Shown here: positions 32,901 through 44,900 of the stretch, piece after piece
How positions within the stretch are numbered: the stretch's first letter is position 1
How the letters are laid out: every line of letters starts with the position of its first letter
NCBI GenBank assembly: GCA_012845835.1
Contig: JABAKD010000004.1
Coordinates: 6,739,765 to 6,803,764, forward strand
Direction: 5' to 3'
Length of the DNA: 64,000 bases
DNA from: Undaria pinnatifida
Taxonomy: Eukaryota > Sar > Phaeophyceae > Laminariales > Alariaceae
Translations under genes and position numbers: made by a program
The notes under the pieces: model-generated
Seen by the model: only the letters and a program-made list of their open reading frames with translations
Told to the model about the DNA's origin: nothing
Database searches by the model: none

Positions 32901-35900
32901 CCACGAACATCAGGCCCGGGTAGATACCCGCGGGTGCAACCAAAGAAAATACTTTACTAAATCATACCCGGGTAGATACCTGCGTATGTATGTATATCAA
33001 AATTAAATGCTCTACTAAACCATACCCGGGTAGATACCCGGGTACATCTAGAGTAAACGCCCTACAAAATCATGCCCGGCGGGTAGGTGCCCAGACGCAC
33101 AATATACGGAATATTGGGGCAACTGCTATTAAATGCTTATAAAAGATCACTCAGTCGCTGTTATATACCTGGTATAGCAGTATTTACTGTGCTATTGAAC
33201 GTTATTATAAAAAAACGTTCTATAGCCCTACCCACAGCGCTGTAAAACATTATAGACTATGGCACTGTCCACTATATACAATAATAAACTGGTGCCAAAA
33301 CCGTCAGATTTATCCCCTCGAAAGGATTTATAGCTTACATGCACAAATTGCCCCTTTACCCCCCCCCCCCCCCCCCCCTCCAAACCCGCTCGCTTTTGAT
33401 CAAAACCAGGCCCCCACGTCCTTCAAAACTCCGCCCCACCCCCCTCACCGGTTATTCGACTTACAAGATTCACTTGATAAAAGGATACGTTTCCCTTCAC
33501 AGCTGTCAGATTTTGTCCCCCCTCAGAAACGGGTTTTATAGTTTCCGCGCACAGACTGACTGAAATCATCCTGTTGACCCTGATAGCTACACTGTAGTTG
33601 TAAGGGGAGTCGCCGACCTGTACACTTAATGAGGACACACAACTCGTAATGCGCGCGATCGGAGTATCACACACAGCTTGCAAAGATGAGTTTCGACGAA
33701 ATCTTCGATCTCACAGCTGGAGTGTATTTTCATTTTTTATCATATGGAGAATCCCACCCAGTCAACGTCATACAATCAACCCAGGCGCATGTTACGCTAG
33801 AGGCTCGTCGTTTATTATCTGGGGCTCCTGACCGGACGAGGTCTGTCAGCAACAACCCAAACATGCAAAAGAAAGCTTGGCGAAAAAACGGCACGTACAA
33901 CCAGCCGAACGCAATCCTATGGCCGAGGTATATTATAAGAATTATATTACACGTCATTCAACTGTGAGATCGAATATTTTGTCGAGGTATATACAACAAT
34001 TCATCACAGGTATTAATAGTAGTGCGACGCAAGCACGGCACTATTACGAGGACATTGGCTTAGTGCCTCTACAACTAGAGACTATTTTTGGGCACAAGTT
34101 TGTTTGGCCATCCACGTACACGGGTGGCAGGCGCATGGCTGGGTCACTCACGGAGACAGAAGTCACGTAATCCGGAGAGCCAACGGGCTGGGAAGAGGAG
34201 TGAAAAACATATATTAAGGAAAGAAGGAAGGGAATTGCAGGAAAGGTGCAGCAGTAAAGTGCACTAACATGCAGTCAGTGCCGCTTAGGGGCTTTTCCCA
34301 TTCCCTCACGTGGTGACCCTAAAATTTGAGATTAATAGGGACAACTTATATATTTCGTATCATCCTTAATGAGGACACACAACCCGCAATACGCGCGATC
34401 GGAGTATCACGCGTGCACAGCTTGCAAAGGTTAGTTTCGACAAAATATTTGATCTCACAGCTGGAGTGTATTTTCATTTTTATAATATTATCCGTTCGGG
34501 AAACCCTGGGTTCCCCCGTATCTCCGAAGATGCTACACCAAAATATCCTACGTCGCATCGTAAATCAGATTTGTGCACAGGCATAAACCAATATTCCCCC
34601 TTCCTGTGTGCACGTCATGAGTACGATCAACTCGAGCATATCGAAGATTGGGACCGCCAATCATATCAATAGTTCTACTCGTACCATCTTCGTAGATTCT
34701 ATGCGGTCATACACATCATACATTGGAGTTGTGCACAGGCATAAACCAACACATAAACCAGTGTTCCCCCTGCCTGTGTGCACGTCACGGTAACGTTCAT
34801 CCAAAGCGCACCATCCGAACCTTGCCTGTTCAGAACAAGGTACATGTCTCAAAAATCCAATTTCAATTTCAAAACAATACTGCCTCTACTCCAAAAACCC
34901 GAATATTGATACCCAACGCCGTAGCGGGCGGAATCGAACCGCAGTAATCGTAACGGAAATCGCTGATAAGAGCATTGGCGATCAAGAGTGCAGTGGGATT
35001 AATCCGTGTTAAACCAGCAAGAAAAGCTATCGACTGTGATTCAACAAATCAAGCATAAAATAACCCCGAAACCACCAATATTTTGCCTCAAATTATCATA
35101 CTCCCAAGGCTTCGATCAAGTAAATTCAATTCTGAAATCAAGACAAAAAATACGAGGTATCAAGTTTCGTTTTCCACTACTACTCGAAAACAAGCAATAC
35201 TGCTGATCCCCACATTAATATGCTTCCAAACCTTCGATCGAGCAACATTCTGGTGCGGGTGGTAATATAGATACTCCCGTTTTCAACATGCCCCAGGCAA
35301 AGTTAAAAACAATATAACTATTAGTATCAACGCAGACCCGAGTTTGATTCTCGGATATTGACACGAGCAAATAGTCAAATCTACATCCCTCCTGCTGGTG
35401 ACAACTGTCACGATAATGCTCACGCCATCCTACATTCACTGCAAACTCAAAAGTACCATCCTCATATTCAAACAAAAATGTAAGAGCATCGCCTTCAACT
35501 ATTATTTCATGACCCAAAATTTGAGCTAAGATACAACCTCTCCCACTCCGGAGTCAAACTCCCCCACACCGGAGTCAAGCCACATCTTGTCCAACCAGTT
35601 CCGCTCTGGTTTAGTCTTTACCAAGCTCTCAACACGGGTTGGTATTACAGGACACTTTGATTAGGACATGTGCTCTTTCAACAAACTATGGCAGCCAGCA
35701 TTCATCATACCTACCTACTCTCCCTGTACATATAAATCGAGCTTCCTGCCAGCTCGACCTCCAATTCATATCACCAGGAGTTCATGGCAAGACTACGGCG
35801 GTGGTGATGCCTCCGCGAGCTGAAAAAGAATATGTCACGTGGACGATCGATATCTCTTTCCGCCCCACCAGCTCAAAGCTAAAAATCTCAAAGTTTCTCG

Positions 35901-38900
35901 TCAAACGCTCCCAAAAACAACAAATATTTTGCTCGTACGATACTACTGCTGTGCGTGCGTTCGTACATGACGTGTGATCACCTGTGGATAGTATACGTCT
36001 TATATCTGGCTACCCTTCCCCCCTGATCACTCGGTTCTGTACGGCATCGGGGGGGTGGGTGGGGGGGGGTGAAAACAATCTTATCATCCACTACAAGCAT
36101 TGCCCAGAAAATACGTCAATAAACTACGATTCTGGTACCACAGGTACTGCCTCCCCTCCCCCTCCACTGACCTCTTTTTCATAACAAACCCCGACCCTTT
36201 CCCCCCCCCCGCCCCTCCGTCCCCCGATTCCCCCCCCCCTTCCGCCTAGTCTGTCCAAACGCCCCACTCACAATCAAAATCGGCCTGAGTAATGAACACC
36301 ATTACGCAGTTGATATCACGTCATTAATATTTTTCTGACCATCCATGACGTAGTTTTCAATTATTTTTCCCCCCAACCCCCCCCCCCCCTTCCAACGCCC
36401 CCTCTTTTCCGACCACCTACACGATCGCCTAGACCTAGCACCACGCGTATAGCAAGCTGCTACATATCATTGATCTCACAGCCGAAGTGTATTTGAATAT
36501 TATTTGTGACCTAAACCTCCTAAAAATCCCCCCCCCCCCCCCCCCCCCTCTTGCTCTCCCTTACTCAAACGCCCCACCAAATATCGAAATCCGCCACATT
36601 AATAAACACTTCACGCATAAGATATCACCTCATTATCTTTCGAGAGCCATCCATGCCGCTGTGTTTCCCCTCCCCCCCCCCCCATCCCCCCCCCCCCCCC
36701 CCCCCCCCCCCCGCTCCAACGCCCCCTCCTTCCCGACCACCTACACGATCGCCTAGACCTAGCACCACGCGTATAACAAACTGCTACATATCTTTGATCT
36801 CACAGCCGAAGTGTATTTGAATATTATTTGTAACCTACACCTCCTAAAAATCCCCCCCCCCCCCCCCCCCCCTCTTGCTTTCCCTTACTCAAACGCCCCA
36901 CCAAATATCGAAATCCGCCACATTAATAAACACTTCACGCACAGGATATCACCTCATTATCTTTCGAGAGCCATCCATGCCGCTGTGTTCCCCCCCCACC
37001 CGCCTCGAACGCCCCCTTCTTCCCCATCACCCGCACCTTCGCCTAGACCTAGCACCACACGTATAACAAACCCCTCACCTAAAGCCGTCCCCCCCCCCCC
37101 CACCCCCCCCGCCCCCACCCCCCACCCTCCCCCCCCCCAACCCATCCCAACCCCACCCCCTCGAACACTCCACCCTCTCTTTACTCACTGATTGTACGAA
37201 TTACCCCAGGATATACATGATAAACTGATGTATTATTTCCAAAAATGTCACATTTATCCCCTTAAAATAATGTATAGTTTCCAGGCACATATTGAGCTGC
37301 CCCCCCCCCCCCCCCCCCCCCCGCCAATAATATAGTGGTGCCAAAACCGTCAGATATGTCCCCTCGAAAGGATTTATAGCTTACATGCACAAATTGCCCC
37401 TTTCCCCCCCCCCCCCCCCCGCCCCCCTCCAAACCCGCTCGCTTTTGATCAAAACCAGGCCCCCACGTCCTTCAAAACTCCGCCCCACCCCCCTCACCGG
37501 TTATTCGACTTACAAGATTCACTTGATAAAAGGATACGTTTCCCTTCACAGCTGTCAGATTTTGTCCCCCCTCAGAAACGGGTTTTATAGTTTCCGCGCA
37601 CAGACTGACTGAAATCATCCTGTTGACCCTGATAGCTACACTGTAGTTGTAAGGGGAGTCGCCGACCTGTACACTTAATGAGGACACACAACTCGTAATG
37701 CGCGCGATCGGAGTATCACACACAGCTTGCAAAGATGAGTTTCGACGAAATCTTCGATCTCACAGCTGGAGTGTATTTTCATTTTTTATCATATGGAGAA
37801 TCCCACCCAGTCAACGTCATACAATCAACCCAGGCGCATGTTACGCTAGAGGCTCGTCGTTTATTATCTGGGGCTCCTGACCGGACGAGGTCTGTCAGCA
37901 ACAACCCAAACATGCAAAAGAAAGCTTGGCGAAAAAACGGCACGTACAACCAGCCGAACGCAATCCTATGGCCGAGGTATATTATAAGAATTATATTACA
38001 CGTCATTCAACTGTGAGATCGAATATTTTGTCGAGGTATATACAACAATTCATCACAGGTATTAATAGTAGTGCGACGCAAGCACGGCACTATTACGAGG
38101 ACATTGGCTTAGTGCCTCTACAACTAGAGACTATTTTTGGGCACAAGTTTGTTTGGCCATCCACGTACACGGGTGGCAGGCGCATGGCTGGGTCACTCAC
38201 GGAGACAGAAGTCACGTAATCCGGAGAGCCAACGGGCTGGGAAGAGGAGTGAAAAACATATATTAAGGAAAGAAGGAAGGGAATTGCAGGAAAGGTGCAG
38301 CAGTAAAGTGCACTAACATGCAGTCAGTGCCGCTTAGGGGCTTTTCCCATTCCCTCACGTGGTGACCCTAAAATTTGAGATTAATAGGGACAACTTATAT
38401 ATTTCGTATCATCCTTAATGAGGACACACAACCCGCAATACGCGCGATCGGAGTATCACGCGTGCACAGCTTGCAAAGGTTAGTTTCGACAAAATATTTG
38501 ATCTCACAGCTGGAGTGTATTTTCATTTTTATAATATTATCCGTTCGGGAAACCCTGGGTTCCCCCGTATCTCCGAAGATGCTACACCAAAATATCCTAC
38601 GTCGCATCGTAAATCAGATTTGTGCACAGGCATAAACCAATATTCCCCCTTCCTGTGTGCACGTCATGAGTACGATCAACTCGAGCATATCGAAGATTGG
38701 GACCGCCAATCATATCAATAGTTCTACTCGTACCATCTTCGTAGATTCTATGCGGTCATACACATCATACATTGGAGTTGTGCACAGGCATAAACCAACA
38801 CATAAACCAGTGTTCCCCCTGCCTGTGTGCACGTCACGGTAACGTTCATCCAAAGCGCACCATCCGAACCTTGCCTGTTCAGAACAAGGTACATGTCTCA

Positions 38901-41900
38901 AAAATCCAATTTCAATTTCAAAACAATACTGCCTCTACTCCAAAAACCCGAATATTGATACCCAACGCCGTAGCGGGCGGAATCGAACCGCAGTAATCGT
39001 AACGGAAATCGCTGATAAGAGCATTGGCGATCAAGAGTGCAGTGGGATTAATCCGTGTTAAACCAGCAAGAAAAGCTATCGACTGTGATTCAACAAATCA
39101 AGCATAAAATAACCCCGAAACCACCAATATTTTGCCTCAAATTATCATACTCCCAAGGCTTCGATCAAGTAAATTCAATTCTGAAATCAAGACAAAAAAT
39201 ACGAGGTATCAAGTTTCGTTTTCCACTACTACTCGAAAACAAGCAATACTGCTGATCCCCACATTAATATGCTTCCAAACCTTCGATCGAGCAACATTCT
39301 GGTGCGGGTGGTAATATAGATACTCCCGTTTTCAACATGCCCCAGGCAAAGTTAAAAACAATATAACTATTAGTATCAACGCAGACCCGAGTTTGATTCT
39401 CGGATATTGACACGAGCAAATAGTCAAATCTACATCCCTCCTGCTGGTGACAACTGTCACGATAATGCTCACGCCATCCTACATTCACTGCAAACTCAAA
39501 AGTACCATCCTCATATTCAAACAAAAATGTAAGAGCATCGCCTTCAACTATTATTTCATGACCCAAAATTTGAGCTAAGATACAACCTCTCCCACTCCGG
39601 AGTCAAACTCCCCCACACCGGAGTCAAGCCACATCTTGTCCAACCAGTTCCGCTCTGGTTTAGTCTTTACCAAGCTCTCAACACGGGTTGGTATTACAGG
39701 ACACTTTGATTAGGACATGTGCTCTTTCAACAAACTATGGCAGCCAGCATTCATCATACCTACCTACTCTCCCTGTACATATAAATCGAGCTTCCTGCCA
39801 GCTCGACCTCCAATTCATATCACCAGGAGTTCATGGCAAGACTACGGCGGTGGTGATGCCTCCGCGAGCTGAAAAAGAATATGTCACGTGGACGATCGAT
39901 ATCTCTTTCCGCCCCACCAGCTCAAAGATAAAAATCTCAAAGTTTCTCGTCAAACGCTCCCAAAAACAACAAATATTTTGCTCGTACGATACTACTGCTG
40001 TGCGTGCGTTCGTACATGACGTGTGATCACCTGTGGATAGTATACGTCTTATATCTGGCTACCCTTCCCCCCTGATCACTCGGTTCTGTACGGCATCGGG
40101 GGGGTGGGTGGGGGGGGGTGAAAACAATCTTATCATCCACTACAAGCATTGCCCAGAAAATACGTCAATAAACTACGATTCTGGTACCACAGGTACTGCC
40201 TCCCCTCCCCCTCCACTGACCTCTTTTTCATAACAAACCCCGACCCTTTCCCCCCCCCCGCCCCTCCGTCCCCCGATTCCCCCCCCCCTTCCGCCTAGTC
40301 TGTCCAAACGCCCCACTCACAATCAAAATCGGCCTGAGTAATGAACACCATTACGCAGTTGATATCACGTCATTAATATTTTTCTGACCATCCATGACGT
40401 AGTTTTCAATTATTTTTCCCCCCAACCCCCCCCCCCCCTTCCAACGCCCCCTCTTTTCCGACCACCTACACGATCGCCTAGACCTAGCACCACGCGTATA
40501 GCAAGCTGCTACATATCATTGATCTCACAGCCGAAGTGTATTTGAATATTATTTGTGACCTAAACCTCCTAAAAATCCCCCCCCCCCCCCCCCCCCTCTT
40601 GCTCTCCCTTACTCAAACGCCCCACCAAATATCGAAATCCGCCACATTAATAAACACTTCACGCATAAGATATCACCTCATTATCTTTCGAGAGCCATCC
40701 ATGCCGCTGTGTTTCCCCTCCCCCCCCCCCCATCCCCCCCCCCCCCTCCCCCCCCCCCCGCTCCAACGCCCCCTCCTTCCCGACCACCTACACGATCGCC
40801 TAGACCTAGCACCACGCGTATAACAAACTGCTACATATCTTTGATCTCACAGCCGAAGTGTATTTGAATATTATTTGTAACCTACACCTCCTAAAAATCC
40901 CCCCCCCCCCCCCCCCCCCTCTTGCTTTCCCTTACTCAAACGCCCCACCAAATATCGAAATCCGCCACATTAATAAACACTTCACGCACAGGATATCACC
41001 TCATTATCTTTCGAGAGCCATCCATGCCGCTGTGTTCCCCCCCCACCCGCCTCGAACGCCCCCTTCTTCCCCATCACCCGCACCTTCGCCTAGACCTAGC
41101 ACCACACGTATAACAAACCCCTCACCTAAAGCCGTCCCCCCCCCCCCCACCCCCCCCGCCCCCACCCCCCACCCTCCCCCCCCCCAACCCATCCCAACCC
41201 CACCCCCTCGAACACTCCACCCTCTCTTTACTCACTGATTGTACGAATTACCCCAGGATATACATGATAAACTGATGTATTATTTCCAAAAATGTCACAT
41301 TTATCCCCTTAAAATAATGTATAGTTTCCAGGCACATATTGAGCTGCCCCCCCCCCCCCCCCCCCCCGCCAATAATATAGTGGTGCCAAAACCGTCAGAT
41401 ATGTCCCCTCGAAAGGATTTATAGCTTACATGCACAAATTGCCCCTTTCCCCCCCCCCCCCCCCCGCCCCCCTCCAAACCCGCTCGCTTTTGATCAAAAC
41501 CAGGCCCCCCTTTCCCTTCACAGCTGTCAGATTTTGTCCCCCTCAGAAACGGGTTTTATAGTTTCCGCGCACAGACTGACTAAAATCATCCTGTTGACCC
41601 TGATAGCCCGTACACTGTAGTTGTAAGGGGAGTCGCCGACCTATATCCTTAATGAGGACACACAACTCGTAATGCGCGCGATCGGAGTATCACACACAGC
41701 TTGCAAAGATGAGTTTCGACGAAATCTTCGATCTCACAGCTGGAGTGTATTTTAATTTTTATAATAATTAATGTAAGCATAACATCAGGCAGGGTTGAAA
41801 ATTCAGTTGTGTGTTTAAAACGCAACCACCCTATCCATCACCTCTCGCTGTTGAAACAAAAAAAAAAAGCACGAATGCATACGTATACGATTATTATAAA

Positions 41901-44900
41901 AAATGAAAATACACTCCAGCTGTGAGATCGAAGATTTCGTCGAAACTCATCTTTGCAAGCTGTGTGTGATACTCCGATCGCGCGCATTACGAGTTGTGTG
42001 TCCTCATTAAGGATATAGGTCGGCGACTCCCCTTACAACTACAGTGTACGGGCTATCAGGGTCAACAGGATGATTTTAGTCAGTTTATATGTGAACTTGT
42101 CCCGGCCAACCAAAAAATATGTACCACCACGACCACGTACCTGGTACCGTTTATCAATAGTATACACCGCTAATACACCAAACAGTACCGCGATATTTTC
42201 CAACGACCAGGATCAAAAGACGTGCTTTCGGCAGTAACCATTTTTCTCAACTGTTTAGAACTGAGGGAGAATGGTTGGATGAAAATGAACCAAAGTTCCA
42301 ACTCATATCACATATACGACAGAAAATTCGGCCATCACAAGCGAGCGCTATGTATCATATCCCCGACAAACATCAGTACCATGCATAGCAATTGCCCATC
42401 CCTAAATAAAGCCAGCATTTCAGTTCGTAGTTGCGCTTGATAAACAGAGTTGTATCAACCTCTAAGTATATCAGTTGTAGTATGTGTGTGTGTTCTTCAC
42501 ATTAAACCGTTCTTCTACTCGTCGACATCCAGCACACCCAGTGTCTGTACTGATTCTTCACCCTAGAAAGATCAGCTCTGTGGTCACAAGCTACGACACA
42601 GAGATAATGCATCGTAATGCATTCGACAACGCAATGTCATGCCCTAGTACTGGGTACGACAGGCACAACATACATACGTCAGCAACAGAAATACATTGGA
42701 AGAGAGAATACGAAATAAACAAAAACAAAAACAAAAACAAAATAATAATAAGAAAACAAATAAAACAAAGATAAAAATAAAAACAAAAATGCAACAAACG
42801 AAATGAAGGGGAAATCGAAGAAACAACCCAACCGGAAAGGAGAGCCAAATCTGGGAAAAGAAACATGATAAAATAAAATAAAATAAAGTAAAACCAAAAT
42901 AAGATAATCCGGACACGAGCCAAAAACCTGGACACGCAAGGAGGGAACAAAGGGGAAAACAAATACCCCAGAAAAAGAAGAAAAGTGCTACGTACCTACT
43001 AGTCGGCCTGGTACCTTGCTACCCTGTCTGCCATCTCCTTCCTGCCTTCGTCCACCGCGGTCTCCCTTCTATTCCTCCTGTTGCCCCCCCTGCCCCCGCT
43101 CCCTTGGACGGCTTTCCTTCTACTCCTCCTGTTTCCCCCCCTCCCCCCTTTGTGTTCTTCTCATTAAACCAAAATACCTTGTAAAAGAGAGAAACAACGA
43201 AAGAAACCAAGACAAACCAAATAAATAAATAAATAAATAAATAAATAAAAAGGGGAGCCAAAGCTCGGGAGATAGAAACATACCCCGAGCATGAGCCAAA
43301 ATGGACATGCAAGGGGGAAAGAAAGGGAAAAAAAATACCCCGGAAAACAGGAAACAAGTAAAAGACGGAAGACTGGGAGGGCCAAATAAAACAGGCTCGT
43401 CACCTACCCACCATGCAAGACTCCCTTCATAAGGATAAGAAGGGGAAAGAAAAAAGGAAAGAAAATAAATGAATTCACGGAAAAATCAAAGTACCAAGGC
43501 ATCACATTCCGAGCAGCCGCAGCAGTTGGCGGTACGAGTGGCATAGATAGAAAGGTTCCACCTACTAGTCGGCCTGGTACCTTGCTACCCTGTCTGCGGT
43601 CTCCTTCCTACTTTCATCTACCGCGGTTTCCCTTCTACTCCTCCTGCCCCCCCCCCTGCCCCCATACCCTTGTGCGGTGTTCCTTCTACCCCTCCTGCTG
43701 CCCCCCCTCCCCCCGTTCCCTTCGACACCACCCACGGCGGATGCGCGGCGCTGTCTACTCAGCTTTGCCTCATCCTCGTGCCACCTGCCCATGAACCGTT
43801 CAGCTGCTTCGAGGACCCCCCGGTACCACTTGCCCGCCTTTTTTGCTGCAGTGGGCCACAGCGCGGTCCCAACTCCAAAAACTAAGGGGGAGTGTTCCGT
43901 TGATCCCTCGTTGGCTTTGAACACCCTAAGGTCCTCAGCTATGGCTCTAGGCCAAGTCTTGAGTTGTCCGCCTGGTTTCGGGTTCTCCCCACCAGCGATC
44001 GTCCCGAACATCAACCGACGGGGCAATCGTCCCTTGTGTTGTCGCACCAGGGCCCCGGCAAAGAAGAGCCGCCGTTTACGGATGGTCGTTTCGATGCTCT
44101 CGCATCGTGTCATCCTGAGGGCCTTCGCGTACGAGAGGGTGGTGTGGTCGGTGCGTAATCGGTGCTGGAAGCCAATGACTCGCAAAAGGACTTCGTGGTG
44201 GGCTGATCGGAGCTTGGCGAAGTGGTCCGCATTGAGGGTCCACGTCACGCACCCGTACAGCAGGGTCCCAATGACCTCGGCCTTCAGCATGCGGACTTTC
44301 AGACTAAGCGGGGCGGTCGTCCTATCATACAATTCCGGGCCAAACCGTTTGAGGCATGCCCGCATGAGACGGATCCGTCGTTCGATTTCGAGCGAGAGGT
44401 CAGCGCTTTCGTGGATAATGCCGCCTAGGTATAAAAACTGGGTCGTCTGTTTATACCTCTGGCCTGATGCTTCGATCGCGAGCGGTGGGGCGAGGGATGT
44501 CTGGTCCGGTGTTCGTAGCAGCATCGTCTCTGTCTTCTTTTCCGATACCGTGAGGCCTGCTGCTTCGAAGACAGTCACGATGACTGTCATCATTTTAGCA
44601 AGGCCTTCCGCCGACTTCGAAACAATTCCTGCGTCATCTGCGTACAACATGCCCCACACAGCCCTTTGCACGCATGCCAACGGTTCCTCTTTTCCGACTA
44701 CACTGCCCTCTTCGAGGTGAACCAAATCCCTTACGATGCTTTCGTCTTTGCTGAAGCGTACCAGCACGACGTGTATCGCAGCAGCGAAGAACACGTTGAA
44801 CAGTAACGGTGATAGCACGCAGCCTTGCCGCAGCCCCTGGGTGACATTAAACTAATCCGAGTGCTCGCCGTCATCCGCACGCACGCGAGCCCGCATGCCT

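Larger units (their letters stand above)
33390..41487 (+). repeat. 4,049-bp direct tandem duplication
   Basis: Unit 1 (about 33390-37438) and unit 2 (about 37439-41487) are essentially identical. The differences noticed are one substitution (c at 35878, a at 39927) and a few C-run lengths and interruptions. Both boundaries fall in the same AB module (ccaaacccgctcgcttttga), pointing to unequal exchange between two directly repeated AB copies. It could also be an assembly artefact. Confidence 0.85.

Noticed and set aside
32855..33090. Telomere-like or CRISPR-like repeat
   Set aside because: Spacers are short, AT-rich and similar to each other, the core is not a telomere hexamer, and the setting is eukaryotic.
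34915..34985. Second tRNA-like B box (ggttcgattcc, - strand)
   Set aside because: No matching 5' acceptor strand within 80 bases; it lies inside a dispersed repeat and is duplicated with it.
43677..44720. Long + strand open frame of 347 codons
   Set aside because: It lies opposite the LINE reverse transcriptase, which has clear motifs on the - strand.
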